From NCBI GenBank assembly GCA_025060505.1, contig JANXBU010000018.1:1-34880 (forward strand): 34,880 nt of DNA, read 5' to 3'. Below the pieces are notes generated by a model. It was given only the letters and a program-made list of their open reading frames with translations. It searched no databases and had not been told where the DNA came from. The DNA is from Candidatus Calescibacterium sp. (GTDB lineage: Bacteria; Calescibacteriota; Calescibacteriia; Calescibacteriales; Calescibacteriaceae). A program made the translations under genes and the position numbers. Shown piece by piece: positions 8,870 to 17,100 of the stretch; positions within the stretch are counted from its first letter, which is position 1; each line of letters starts with the position of its first letter.

Positions 8870-9715
8870 ATGCCTAAGAAAAAAAACATACCTATATTTT
8901 TTCTCACAGATTACGGAAATCAGGATGAGTATGTTGGAGTAGTAAAATCAGTTATACAGTGTATAAATCCAAACTCAAAAGTCATAGACATAACTCACGA
9001 GATAAAATCTCATGACGTACATGCTGGGATTTACATTCTAAGTAAAATTATAGACTATCTGCCTCGTTTTTGTATCGTTCTTGGAGTAGTAGACCCGGGA
9101 GTTGGGAGTACGAGGGAAGGAATCGTTGGAATATCTCAAACAAAAGACAGAAAAATCTTTTTTGTTGGACCGAACAACGGTCTTTTTACACCTATATTTT
9201 CAGAAAAAACACGGATCTTTGAAATAGATCACAAAAAGGTTATAAGAGAATCAAAGAAATTCGGATTAAATCTTTTTATCTCGAACACATTTCATGGAAG
9301 AGATATATTCGGCCCAGTTTCTGCATTTTTATCTCTTGGAAGAAATTACAAGTCATTTGTAAAAAGAGAAATAACCAGCCCCGTTCGTATTGATATACCA
9401 AATGCGAGCGTAACTCTTACAGATGGCAGAAAAACAATAAAAGGTCATGTAATCTACATAGACAAATTTGGCAACATAGTGACAAACATAAAAGATGAGC
9501 TTATAGAAAAGAATCAACTTCATATTGAGATTTCCGGTAGGAGCATAGGAGATATAAGAATAGTCAGTTCATACGCAGAAGGTAAAGAAGGAGAGATATT
9601 TGGTATCATAGGTTCTTACAGAACACTTGAGATTTCTTTGAAACAAGCAAGTGCATCAGAAAAATTAGGAGCAAAAATATTTGACACAGTTTCGATCTCC
9701 TTTGAACATTCATAA
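8870..9715 (+). CDS. SAM hydroxide adenosyltransferase (DUF62, SAM hydrolase)
   Basis: This 281-residue protein has the family hallmarks FLTDYGNQDEYVG near the N-terminus, VDPGVGSTR at 74-82, GPNNGLFTP at 100-108 and TFHGRDIFGP at 140-149. The catalytic triad Asp-Arg-His is visible as D75, R82 and H142. The enzyme cleaves S-adenosylmethionine to adenosine and methionine using hydroxide, the same fold as the fluorinases. The ATG at 8870 follows the stop of the Memo gene with no spacer, so the two are very likely co-transcribed. Its cellular purpose is not settled. SAM homeostasis is the usual suggestion. Confidence 0.92.
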   Translation: MPKKKNIPIFFLTDYGNQDEYVGVVKSVIQCINPNSKVIDITHEIKSHDVHAGIYILSKIIDYLPRFCIVLGVVDPGVGSTREGIVGISQTKDRKIFFVGPNNGLFTPIFSEKTRIFEIDHKKVIRESKKFGLNLFISNTFHGRDIFGPVSAFLSLGRNYKSFVKREITSPVRIDIPNASVTLTDGRKTIKGHVIYIDKFGNIVTNIKDELIEKNQLHIEISGRSIGDIRIVSSYAEGKEGEIFGIIGSYRTLEISLKQASASEKLGAKIFDTVSISFEHS

Positions 9716-9725
9716 AATTTTTACA

Positions 9726-10136
9726 ATGGATATAAAAAAGAGTGATGAATTTGAATCACAGATAAATATAATTCCATTGGTTGATATAATGCTCGTTTTA
9801 CTGATAATATTTATGCTAACTGCTCCTGTTCTGAAAACCGCATTTGATGTTGAATTGCCTGAAAGTTCATCTGCACAAGCGATTGAACAAACAGATGAAA
9901 CTCCAACAATATCCATATCAGAAAAGGGAACAATAAAGATAAACGGCATGGTTATATCTTCACTTGATGAACTTGAGAAGATACTCTCTAATATGAAAAG
10001 AAAAGATGTTATAATAGAAGCAGATAAGAGAGTTGACTACGGTAGAATCATAGAAGTAATGGATATTATAAGAAAATCTGGAATAGAAAAAATAGGTCTT
10101 GCAACAGAACATATTGAAAAAAATAATACAAGGTAA
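9726..10136 (+). CDS. ExbD/TolR family protein
   Basis: The 136 residues consist of a short cytoplasmic start, one membrane helix (about 16-37) with the conserved proton-path aspartate D20 in IIPLVDIMLVLLIIF, and a periplasmic domain (about 60-130) with IIEADKRVDYGRIIEVMD typical of ExbD/TolR. Such proteins couple proton or sodium flow to outer-membrane work together with an ExbB/TolQ partner, which is missing here. I start at the ATG at 9726, 10 bases after the upstream stop, because it gives the usual N-terminal length. A TTG at 9681 in the same frame has an AGGAG 9 bases upstream and would add 15 residues, overlapping the SAM hydrolase gene. It remains possible. Confidence 0.88.
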   Translation: MDIKKSDEFESQINIIPLVDIMLVLLIIFMLTAPVLKTAFDVELPESSSAQAIEQTDETPTISISEKGTIKINGMVISSLDELEKILSNMKRKDVIIEADKRVDYGRIIEVMDIIRKSGIEKIGLATEHIEKNNTR

Positions 10137-10161
10137 AAGATTCTAAAAATACACAGGTCAA

Positions 10162-10195
10162 AATATTCAAGAATTGATAATATTCAAGAATCGAT
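10162..10195. repeat. 17-bp tandem duplication, two copies
   Basis: AATATTCAAGAATTGAT (10162-10178) is followed directly by AATATTCAAGAATCGAT (10179-10195), with one mismatch. It sits in the space between the convergent exbD-like and Nudix genes. Similar two-copy units lie in three other intergenic spots of this window. Confidence 0.8.
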
Positions 10196-10328
10196 AACTA
10201 TTGTTCTTAATTCCATTTTCACGTATACAAAACCAAATTGGAATCTCTGATATGAAATTAGCACACAATAAAAAAATCCAAAGATAACCATTGATCAGGT
10301 AAATAATTCAGCTCTGAGCCGATGTAAA

Positions 10329-10919
10329 CTAAATAAGGCCAGAAATATCAAGCAAATTCTTCAAAATACGAGCAGTTGCTCCCCATATTGTAATTCCGTT
10401 GACATGAAACTCCCAACTCAGTCTATCTGGATCCTCTCTTATTTCGGATGAAAGTATATCTTTTATAGGTACGATGAATATTTGATCAACTTCATCTGGA
10501 TTTGGAAAAATTTCCGGATTACCTCTTACAAGACCAACAACAGGATGTATAAGATAACCGGCTATTGTTATTGTATCATCAATAAAATTTATAGGTTCAA
10601 TGTTTTCGGGTTTTACACCAACCTCTTCCTCAGTCTCGCGAAGAGCAGTTTCAATAGGAGACGAATCAGACTCACTTATAACTCCTCCGGGAAAAGCAAT
10701 CTGCCCTTTATGATCTTTTACATTTGAGCTTCTTTTTATAAACAAAATAGACTCCTTATCCTCAATCAAAGGAATCAGAACAGCAGACTCTATAAATCCC
10801 TCTATTTTCAGGGGTTTGTATTCATATTGAGCGATTTTTTCTACTATTTTCTTTATGATTTTTGAATTTACTTGCTTGTAATGAGAAGGAAACACTGGTA
10901 AAAAAATTAGCGAGAGCAC
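10329..10919 (-). CDS. Nudix hydrolase, CoA pyrophosphatase (NudL) type
   Basis: The sequence ILFIKRSSNVKDHKGQIAFPGG at about 58-79, followed by ALRETEEEVGV at 92-102, matches the Nudix subfamily that hydrolyses coenzyme A to phosphopantetheine and 3',5'-ADP. The G(Q/I)AFPGG part is the subfamily signature, and R94/E95/E98/E99 form the metal-binding Nudix helix. At 196 residues the length is typical of NudL. The start is uncertain: the first possible codon is a GTG at 10919 giving a slightly hydrophobic N-terminus, and another GTG lies at 10895. No clear ribosome site is seen for either. Substrate preference cannot be proved from sequence. Confidence 0.85.
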   Translation of the reverse strand: MLSLIFLPVFPSHYKQVNSKIIKKIVEKIAQYEYKPLKIEGFIESAVLIPLIEDKESILFIKRSSNVKDHKGQIAFPGGVISESDSSPIETALRETEEEVGVKPENIEPINFIDDTITIAGYLIHPVVGLVRGNPEIFPNPDEVDQIFIVPIKDILSSEIREDPDRLSWEFHVNGITIWGATARILKNLLDISGLI

Positions 10920-11079
10920 ATAATAAAATGTGAATTTCAGAAAATAGGTATAATATCTAAGTTTAATAAGTATTTCGTCTTTGACTTTGTAAGGGTTTTA
11001 TAAAATCTAAATAGGACCCAAACTCTGAAGTGTTTGAATATCAGGTATCAGATTTTCGGACACAGCATAGCTGATTTTC

Positions 11080-11883
11080 TCAGAACAAAATGTATGAAAG
11101 GAGCCCAACGCCATATCCTTTTCGCACACCTCCGAGAGCCCAAAATCCATAAAGGTTTGATCTAACTGAAAAGTAATCAGTAGGTATGCTGAGAACTAAT
11201 CCTAACATAGGTTGAAACACAAACTTGTTCATATCTTCGAGAAAAAAATTTGGTCTTATATCTACTGCAAGAACTTCAAGAATACCAAACATAACTCCAA
11301 TATGAGACATTATTTCTTTTTCAGAATGCGGGAAGAGATAATTTGCTTTATGCGTGCTTAAAGAAGGAGCCGCATGAGAGTGATCGGAGTGATCAGAGTG
11401 ATCGCCTTCTGTTTCAGAATGATGATTTCCGCCCAATGCAAGTTTGTACCCAATAACTCCATGCAGATGTATGTGTGTAAAAGCTCCAACATGCATTTCA
11501 AAAGCGAGAGCTGGAAACAGTGATACATGATCTGATGTTGCCAAATCTCCGCCGGTTGGGAATTCAGTTGAAATCAGAGGTGTTATGGAAAATGAACGTC
11601 CAATCCCAAAAGTTGCTCTAACAGTTCCGGCTAAATCTGAAAAATAGAATCTTTCTAGAACAAAACCAAACGGAACATCTGCTCTGATTGATGCTGTAAA
11701 AGCTTTGAGTTCCAAAAACGAATATTCAGCAAAAGGTACAATCACAAAAGTATTTTTGTTCTCAGATGGTATTATTTCCCTGCGAGCAAAAACAGAATTA
11801 AACCCAAAAGCTGTTTTAGCTATGTGATCTACAGTCGCCTCTTCGTGATGAAGCATTAGAGCGAAAACAAATGGAATAATCAT
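11080..11883 (-). CDS. predicted outer-membrane barrel with His-rich loop
   Basis: The 267 residues alternate short amphipathic strands with turns and end in YGVGLLSYILF, an aromatic C-terminus typical of outer-membrane barrels. The segment ISTEFPTGGD followed by a PALAFEMHVG-like strand recalls the broad MetA-pathway/transporter-type barrel family. A loop at about 153-186 is packed with His and Asp (NHHSETEGDHSDHSDHSH), and more histidines occur near the N-terminus (LHHEEATVDH) and at 131-141. This suggests binding of Zn, Ni, Cu or a similar metal. The N-terminal hydrophobic stretch is short and lacks the usual basic residues, so the start may be misplaced. It stands alone between the Nudix gene and speB. 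The function is not recognised. Confidence 0.65.
   Translation of the reverse strand: MIIPFVFALMLHHEEATVDHIAKTAFGFNSVFARREIIPSENKNTFVIVPFAEYSFLELKAFTASIRADVPFGFVLERFYFSDLAGTVRATFGIGRSFSITPLISTEFPTGGDLATSDHVSLFPALAFEMHVGAFTHIHLHGVIGYKLALGGNHHSETEGDHSDHSDHSHAAPSLSTHKANYLFPHSEKEIMSHIGVMFGILEVLAVDIRPNFFLEDMNKFVFQPMLGLVLSIPTDYFSVRSNLYGFWALGGVRKGYGVGLLSYILF
11378..11404. repeat. 9-bp triplet repeat encoding DHS units
   Basis: GAGTGATCG, GAGTGATCA and GAGTGATCG follow each other on the plus strand. On the coding (minus) strand they encode Asp-His-Ser three times inside the His-rich loop. A small slippage-prone repeat could let the length of the metal-binding loop vary. Confidence 0.85.
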
Positions 11884-11969
11884 ACATCTATAAATAAATG
11901 ATATGTTTTGTATGAAAGAAAAGTCAAGAATTTTTGAGTTTTTATTGAAAAAATCTTTTTATTTAGTTA

Positions 11970-12851
11970 TTATTTTTCGTCTTTAATATATGTATAAGCA
12001 AGATAAGATAGAGATTTTGCTATGATCTTTGCAGCAGAAACATCGGAAGCGAAAATTCCCTGTGGACAGAATTCAACAAAGTCAAAACCTCTTATCTTTT
12101 GTCCAAAGTGTTCTATTATTCTTCTGATAATAAAAAGAGTTTGAACGAATGAAAAACCCGGAGGTTCTGGAGTAGACAAAGAAGGAAGATAGCCCGGATC
12201 GATAAAATCGTAGTCAAAGCTAAGATATATAAAAGCTCCTTTTAGAGATTCAATTTTTTGATCAAGCAGATCTAAGTTCATTTTCACACATCCTTCTTTC
12301 CGGTCAACATAAACAAAATCTTCAAAGAATAAAAATTTATCTTTCAACCCAAGATTATTTATTATATCTACTTCTCTCTTGGCCACATTTCTCACTCCAA
12401 TTGATACAAAATCTTTAATGTATGGCAGAGATAGAAAAAGTGCACAGGCGTGAGAAAATTTATTTCCGTTGAATTCATCAAACATATCAGCGTGGGCATC
12501 AAAAAATATTACAGAAACTTCTCCGAGAACTTCTTTCATAGCCCTCAGAACCACATGCGATATAAAATGCTCACCACCTATTACAACTGGTATTTTGTTA
12601 TGTTTCAGTACAAAAAGTGAAGCTTCATATAGTTCTTCAAGATTTCTGACTGGTTTGAATGTATGAAATTTTGATTCAGTAAAATCGAATTTGAGCTCGG
12701 TATCCCAATCTTCAATTTGCCATGAAGCTTTTATTATATGATCTGGTGCTTCCTCAGCGCCCTTTGATCCAACAGAAGTTCCTCCGATTTTCGATGGAAT
12801 AATTATAAACTTTGCCTCGCCAAAAGAATGATCAAAATCAAGAAAGTTCAT
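11970..12851 (-). CDS. speB: agmatinase (ureohydrolase family)
   Basis: This protein has the arginase/agmatinase fold with all six manganese ligands in view: H95 in GGEHF, D118/H120/D122 in FFDAHADMFDE, and D213/D215 in SFDYDFIDP. It is expected to split agmatine into putrescine and urea. The upstream neighbour is an arginine decarboxylase that makes agmatine, which favours agmatinase over arginase. I start at the ATG at 12851, one base after the pdaD stop (TAAGATG). The in-frame ATG at 12881 would overlap pdaD and add ten residues not expected in the family. Length is 293 residues, normal for agmatinases. Confidence 0.9.
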   Translation of the reverse strand: MNFLDFDHSFGEAKFIIIPSKIGGTSVGSKGAEEAPDHIIKASWQIEDWDTELKFDFTESKFHTFKPVRNLEELYEASLFVLKHNKIPVVIGGEHFISHVVLRAMKEVLGEVSVIFFDAHADMFDEFNGNKFSHACALFLSLPYIKDFVSIGVRNVAKREVDIINNLGLKDKFLFFEDFVYVDRKEGCVKMNLDLLDQKIESLKGAFIYLSFDYDFIDPGYLPSLSTPEPPGFSFVQTLFIIRRIIEHFGQKIRGFDFVEFCPQGIFASDVSAAKIIAKSLSYLAYTYIKDEK

Positions 12852-12852
12852 C

Positions 12853-13395
12853 TTATGGCACAAAAACAGCAGCTGAAACAACAGTCACCCACTCAGAATT
12901 TTTCAAACATTCCGCAGAAATAGCTATGTGAGATGTGAATATTTTTTTACCGTTTATTCTCAGAAAATCTTTCGCCTTGTCCAATTCCTGATCAACGTCA
13001 TATTCATATCCAAGAGTCGTAGCAAGCATATACGCAGCAATGCGCTCTGCTCTATCTCCGGCTTCGGCTTCTGTCATACCGTAAGCATGGAACTCAGAAA
13101 GGTATCCGTGTAAAGATTTATCTTCTGGAAGAGCAAGACCAACAGATGCAGCAACTAGCCTTCCTTTTTCATCAGCGTGGTTTTGTGATAAAACACAAAA
13201 AACTATTTCACCGGGTTTCAGGTATTTCAGTCCCTCTTCAATAGAAACTTGTTCGCAATATGGCGGAACAATAGATGAAACGTTAACAAGGTTGAAAACT
13301 CCAATTTTAGCATTTCTCAAAGCAAGTTCAAACGAAGCAAGCTTTTCTTTGTGATATCCCACTCCTTTTGTCAGAAAAAATTTTCTTGGAACCAT
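12853..13395 (-). CDS. pdaD: pyruvoyl-dependent arginine decarboxylase
   Basis: About 180 residues beginning MVPRKFFLTKGVG. The self-cleavage site LVNVSSIVPP is present, with the Ser-Ser pair at 40-41. Cleavage there turns the second serine into the pyruvoyl cofactor, and GEIVFCVLSQNHADEKGRLVAA follows as in the Methanocaldococcus enzyme. It converts arginine to agmatine, and the next gene (speB) carries agmatine on to putrescine. An upstream TTG at 13425 is in frame, but the ATG at 13395 fits the family N-terminus better. This type is best known from archaea and occurs in scattered bacteria. Confidence 0.92.
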   Translation of the reverse strand: MVPRKFFLTKGVGYHKEKLASFELALRNAKIGVFNLVNVSSIVPPYCEQVSIEEGLKYLKPGEIVFCVLSQNHADEKGRLVAASVGLALPEDKSLHGYLSEFHAYGMTEAEAGDRAERIAAYMLATTLGYEYDVDQELDKAKDFLRINGKKIFTSHIAISAECLKNSEWVTVVSAAVFVP

Positions 13396-13480
13396 TTTTG
13401 TTTGTTGTAATAACTTTGAAAACAAAACAAAATTTTACAAAATTATTTTTCAAAAATCCTCCTCCGAGAGTAAAAATAAA

Positions 13481-14230
13481 CTACTGTCTGGTCAAGATTC
13501 TAAGTAATCGATATTTAATCATAGTTTCTTTCATCTCTGAAACAGCTCTTTCAAATCCAACAAACACTGCTCTTGAAACAATTGAGTGACCAATTGAAAG
13601 CTCTGATATTTCTAAAATCTGAGCTATCCTACCGACGTTATTGAGGTTCAGAGCGTGTCCAGCCATAACATATAATCCAAGATCGGAAGCAAGCTTTGCT
13701 GAGCTTTCAACAGCTTCAAGAATTCGTTTATCATCTGGGAACATGGCATATCTTGTTGTATTTATCTCAACAAAGTCAAGACCCTTTGCGAGCTTTACAA
13801 TATCTTGTACGGGATCTACAAATGCTCCTACCTTTACTCCAACATCTTTCAGTTTTTCATAGAAAATTTTGACATTTCTTAGATTCTCATCCTTGGTAAG
13901 ATCTATTCCTCCTTCTGTTGTTACTTCTTCAGGTCTTTCTGGAACCAGAGTTACTTTATCTGGTTTGAGCTCCAAAACAAAATTAAGAATGTCCTCAAAG
14001 AACCCCATTTCAACCGTAAGCGGTACCGGAACGAGCTCCCTTATGAGAACTGCGTCTTTTTCTTTTATGTGTCTTCGGTCTTTTCTTATATGGACAGTTA
14101 TTCCGTCTGCCCCGGCTGTTCTTGCAACAAAAGCAGCCTGAAGCGGAGATGGTTCGTAGGTTTTTCTTGCCTCCCGCAAAGTAGCAATGTGATCAACGTT
14201 TACAGAAAGCCTGATTTCAGATAGAGTCAT
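13481..14230 (-). CDS. pdxJ: pyridoxine 5'-phosphate synthase
   Basis: PdxJ condenses 1-deoxyxylulose 5-phosphate with 3-amino-2-oxopropyl phosphate to form pyridoxine 5'-phosphate. The 249 residues show the signature RLSVNVDHIATLREAR at the N-terminus, DGITVHIRKDRRHI, VTLVPERPEEVTTEGG and IGHSIVSRAVFVGFERAV. Two motif variants stand out: EINTTRYA where E. coli has EIHTG/ELHTG-YA, and AGHALN where AGHGL is common. PdxH at 25146-25778 would complete the route to PLP. The gene lies 85 bases upstream of pdaD on the same strand and may share its transcript. Confidence 0.95.
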   Translation of the reverse strand: MTLSEIRLSVNVDHIATLREARKTYEPSPLQAAFVARTAGADGITVHIRKDRRHIKEKDAVLIRELVPVPLTVEMGFFEDILNFVLELKPDKVTLVPERPEEVTTEGGIDLTKDENLRNVKIFYEKLKDVGVKVGAFVDPVQDIVKLAKGLDFVEINTTRYAMFPDDKRILEAVESSAKLASDLGLYVMAGHALNLNNVGRIAQILEISELSIGHSIVSRAVFVGFERAVSEMKETMIKYRLLRILTRQ

Positions 14231-14296
14231 AATATTTATTTGTTCTTTTTAAGTTTTGTTCTAAATATACAATTTTCAATTTTCAATGTAATTTCT

Positions 14297-15412
14297 TCAA
14301 GATTGAGTTCTCTCAAATACGAACCACTTTTTGGTAAAATTTCTGACCTCCCCAATTCTATTCATTCCTTTGATGCTTTTATCTGATATTACGATTATGT
14401 TTCTACAATTCACTCTATTCATATTATCTCCATATTCATCAGAGTGTATTATAATAGTGTCAAATTTGAACTTATGAAGAGCTTCGTCTTTGTGCATAAC
14501 TTTCAGCCTTGATGTTTCCCTGTATTTTCTTTTCAGGTATCGGACTTCCCTTGCATCTTTTCCAGAAAGAACAAGCAACTCTCTTCCAATAAGAAACCTC
14601 GGTATGTATGAATCTTTGGCTCCAACATAAAGAACCCTTTTACCAATCCTATTCTCTATTATGTCATTTATCCTTCTTGAGATCGCAAGGTTCAGCCTTG
14701 GTTCAACCATATATTTGTTCTCATCAAGTTTGCATTTGAGCATCCAGAGAAGGTACTTTATTCCATCTTTCCATGTGATTTTCTTGCCCTCATCGTATGT
14801 TCTACCATAATAAGATATTGGAACTTCATAAACTCTGAAACCGAACTGTATAACTCTTGCAGTAAACTCAACTTCAAACTCAAACCCCTTTGCTCTCATA
14901 ACAGGAAGATACTCATCTAAAACCAACCTTGAAAAAGCTTTGTATCCAGTTGATATATCTGTTATTATATTGTCAAAAAGTATGTTTGCCATAAGTGAAA
15001 GAAACCTGTTTCCAAGATAATGAGAGAACATAAAAACTCTTCTACTATCTCCTATAAACCTTGAACCATAGACCACATCAGCAACACCACTTTCTATTGG
15101 TTTTATGAGAACCGGATAGTTTTCCGGATCATACTCCAAATCTGCATCCTGAATTACCACAATATCGCCTTCAACCGCTTTAAATCCTGTATTTAAAGCT
15201 GCACCCTTTCCTTTCTGTTTATCTTGTCGAAAAATCTTGACTCTGTTAAGATCATCTGATCTGAAAGAATTTATTATCTCCCATGTTCCATCTGTTGAAC
15301 CGTTATCAACTATTATTATCTCTTTTCTATAAGGAGAGTTCTTGACTTTGTAAAACATATCTTCTATTGTGTTTGCCTCGTTGTATGCTGGTATAACCAC
15401 TGAAAGAAGCAT
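14297..15412 (-). CDS. family 2 glycosyltransferase with extra C-terminal domain
   Basis: Residues 1 to about 240 are a GT-A glycosyltransferase of the dolichol-phosphate-mannose/glucose synthase type: LSVVIPAYNEANTIE at the start, VDNGSTDGT at 35-43, the metal-binding D89-A-D91 in VIQDADLEYDP, and STGYKAFSR further on. Such enzymes move a sugar from a nucleotide donor to a lipid or glycan at the membrane. The last 125 residues look like a reduced class I methyltransferase fold (RINDIIENRIGKRVLYVGAK, later FDTIIIHSDEYGD). Fused GT2-methyltransferase proteins are known. Here the glycine-rich SAM loop reads VGAKDSYIP instead of the usual GxGxG form, so activity is doubtful. Its ATG is followed upstream by a 128-base gap to leuA. 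Confidence 0.85.
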   Translation of the reverse strand: MLLSVVIPAYNEANTIEDMFYKVKNSPYRKEIIIVDNGSTDGTWEIINSFRSDDLNRVKIFRQDKQKGKGAALNTGFKAVEGDIVVIQDADLEYDPENYPVLIKPIESGVADVVYGSRFIGDSRRVFMFSHYLGNRFLSLMANILFDNIITDISTGYKAFSRLVLDEYLPVMRAKGFEFEVEFTARVIQFGFRVYEVPISYYGRTYDEGKKITWKDGIKYLLWMLKCKLDENKYMVEPRLNLAISRRINDIIENRIGKRVLYVGAKDSYIPRFLIGRELLVLSGKDAREVRYLKRKYRETSRLKVMHKDEALHKFKFDTIIIHSDEYGDNMNRVNCRNIIVISDKSIKGMNRIGEVRNFTKKWFVFERTQS

Positions 15413-15465
15413 AGATTGAATTTATGTTTGATAAAAACTTATTAACTATTACCAATCAATTTGGT

Positions 15466-15509
15466 ACAGTGGCATGATACAATTCAACTTGACAGTAGTA
15501 TGATACAAT
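15466..15509. repeat. 18-bp near-direct repeat, two copies, 26-bp period
   Basis: ACAGTGGCATGATACAAT (15466-15483) recurs as ACAGTAGTATGATACAAT (15492-15509), two mismatches in 18, with 8 bases between. It fills part of the gap between leuA and the glycosyltransferase gene. The shared core ATGATACAAT also resembles a -10 region, so a promoter for the glycosyltransferase gene could lie here. Confidence 0.75.
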
Positions 15510-15540
15510 AATGTCAAAGGGTTTGCAATTTTTCTTCAAA

Positions 15541-17100
15541 TTAGAGAGCTCTTTTTTCTTTTATGTCTGGATTCCTTTTGAGCTTTGATATTTTATCAAT
15601 TCTGTTTATAGCAGATATAAAAGCTTTGGCAGAAGCCACTACTATATCTGTACTCATACCTGTTCCATTTGCAGAAATATCCCCAGATTTCAGTATAACC
15701 GAAACATCTCCCTGAGCATCTGTTCCACCAGAGATAGATTTCACTGAGTAGTCAACAAGCTCAAAATTTGCGGAGATAGCATTCTGAATAGCCTTGTACA
15801 CGGCATCAACTGGGCCGTCACCTATTGCAGATGCTTTTTTTATCTCCTGATTATTTTCTCTTATGACCACAGTTGCAGTTGGTTCCATCTCCGTTCCTCC
15901 GGAGAAATTGACAGAAACGAGTTCATATCTATCTTCTTTTTTGGTTTTGAGTATCTCATCAAACAAAATGGCTTCTATATCTTCATCAAACACTCTTTTT
16001 TTCTTGTCTGCAAGTTCCTTTACTCTTACATAGACTTTTTTGAGTTCTTCTGGAGAAAGTTCATACCCAAACTCAGCAATCTTTTTCATAAGAGCGTGTC
16101 TGCCCGAGTGCTTACCTATAACTATTTGAGATGAAGGGAAGCCGACATCTTCCGGTCTCATTATCTCATAGGTCAGTGGATTTTTCAGGACACCATCTTG
16201 ATGAATTCCGGCTTCATGAGCAAACGCATTCTGCCCAACTATGGCTTTGTTCGGTGGAACCTGCACAGATGTTATTTTTGAAAGCAAACGAGATGTTGGA
16301 TAGATCTCTTTTGTGTTTATGTTGGTATATACATCTTTGAAGAAATCTTTTCTTGTTTTTATTGACATAACAACTTCCTCAAGTGCTGTGTTTCCTGCTC
16401 TTTCTCCAATTCCGTTCAGAGCGACTTCACACTGTCTCGCTCCGGCAAGGATTCCCGCCAGAGTGTTAGCTGTTGCAAGCCCAAGATCATTGTGGCAGTG
16501 AACCGAGATTATAGGTTTCCCGACACTATATACCTCCTCCTTTATGTATTTTACAAGATCGTAAAACTCAAATGGAAGAGTGTACCCGACAGTATCTGGA
16601 ATGTTTATAACATCTGCACCTTTTTTGACAACCTCCTTGAACACTGTTGCAAGAAACTGCGGGTCAGACCTTGTAGCATCCTCCGCCGAAAACTCGACTT
16701 CATCTGCGTACTTTTTGGCAAGCTCAACAGCAAACACAGCTTTTCTGAGAACTTCTTCCTCTGAAAGTCTCAACTTGTATTTCATATGTATCTCACTTGT
16801 TGCTATAAAAACGTGTATTCTTTTTCTTTTAGCTCCCTCAAGAGCTTCCGCTGCGCGTTCTATATCTTGTTTTTCACACCGTGAAAGAGCACATATTGTT
16901 GCTTTTTGAACATACTTTGATATTTCTTTTACCGACTCAAAATCTCCCTCTGATGTAATCGGGAAACCCGCCTCAATTATGTCTACTCCGAGCTTCTCCA
17001 GAGCTAACGCCATCTTTACTTTTTCCTCTACCGTCATCGAGAAGCCCGGTGCTTGCTCGCCGTCCCTTAAGGTAGTGTCGAATATGTAGACCCTTTCCAT
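15541..17100 (-). CDS. leuA: 2-isopropylmalate synthase
   Basis: This is a full-length LeuA of 519 residues. It has the catalytic FDTTLRDGEQAPG at 7-19, the metal-binding HCHNDLG at 201-207 (H201, H203), GIGERAGNTALEEV, and IGKHSGRHAL before the C-terminal regulatory (LeuA dimer) domain from about 380. It condenses acetyl-CoA with 2-ketoisovalerate in the first step of leucine synthesis and is normally leucine-inhibited through that domain. The ATG at 17100 matches the family start (MERVYIFDTT). A TTG three codons upstream is less likely. Its first 128 bases lie inside the end of pssA in another frame. Related citramalate or homocitrate synthases are an alternative, but the sequence is most like LeuA. 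Confidence 0.93.
   Translation of the reverse strand: MERVYIFDTTLRDGEQAPGFSMTVEEKVKMALALEKLGVDIIEAGFPITSEGDFESVKEISKYVQKATICALSRCEKQDIERAAEALEGAKRKRIHVFIATSEIHMKYKLRLSEEEVLRKAVFAVELAKKYADEVEFSAEDATRSDPQFLATVFKEVVKKGADVINIPDTVGYTLPFEFYDLVKYIKEEVYSVGKPIISVHCHNDLGLATANTLAGILAGARQCEVALNGIGERAGNTALEEVVMSIKTRKDFFKDVYTNINTKEIYPTSRLLSKITSVQVPPNKAIVGQNAFAHEAGIHQDGVLKNPLTYEIMRPEDVGFPSSQIVIGKHSGRHALMKKIAEFGYELSPEELKKVYVRVKELADKKKRVFDEDIEAILFDEILKTKKEDRYELVSVNFSGGTEMEPTATVVIRENNQEIKKASAIGDGPVDAVYKAIQNAISANFELVDYSVKSISGGTDAQGDVSVILKSGDISANGTGMSTDIVVASAKAFISAINRIDKISKLKRNPDIKEKRAL

Noticed and set aside
9681-9725. Upstream TTG start for the ExbD-like gene
   Set aside because: Has an AGGAG at the right distance but overlaps the previous gene and lengthens the N-terminus beyond the family norm; kept as an alternative only.
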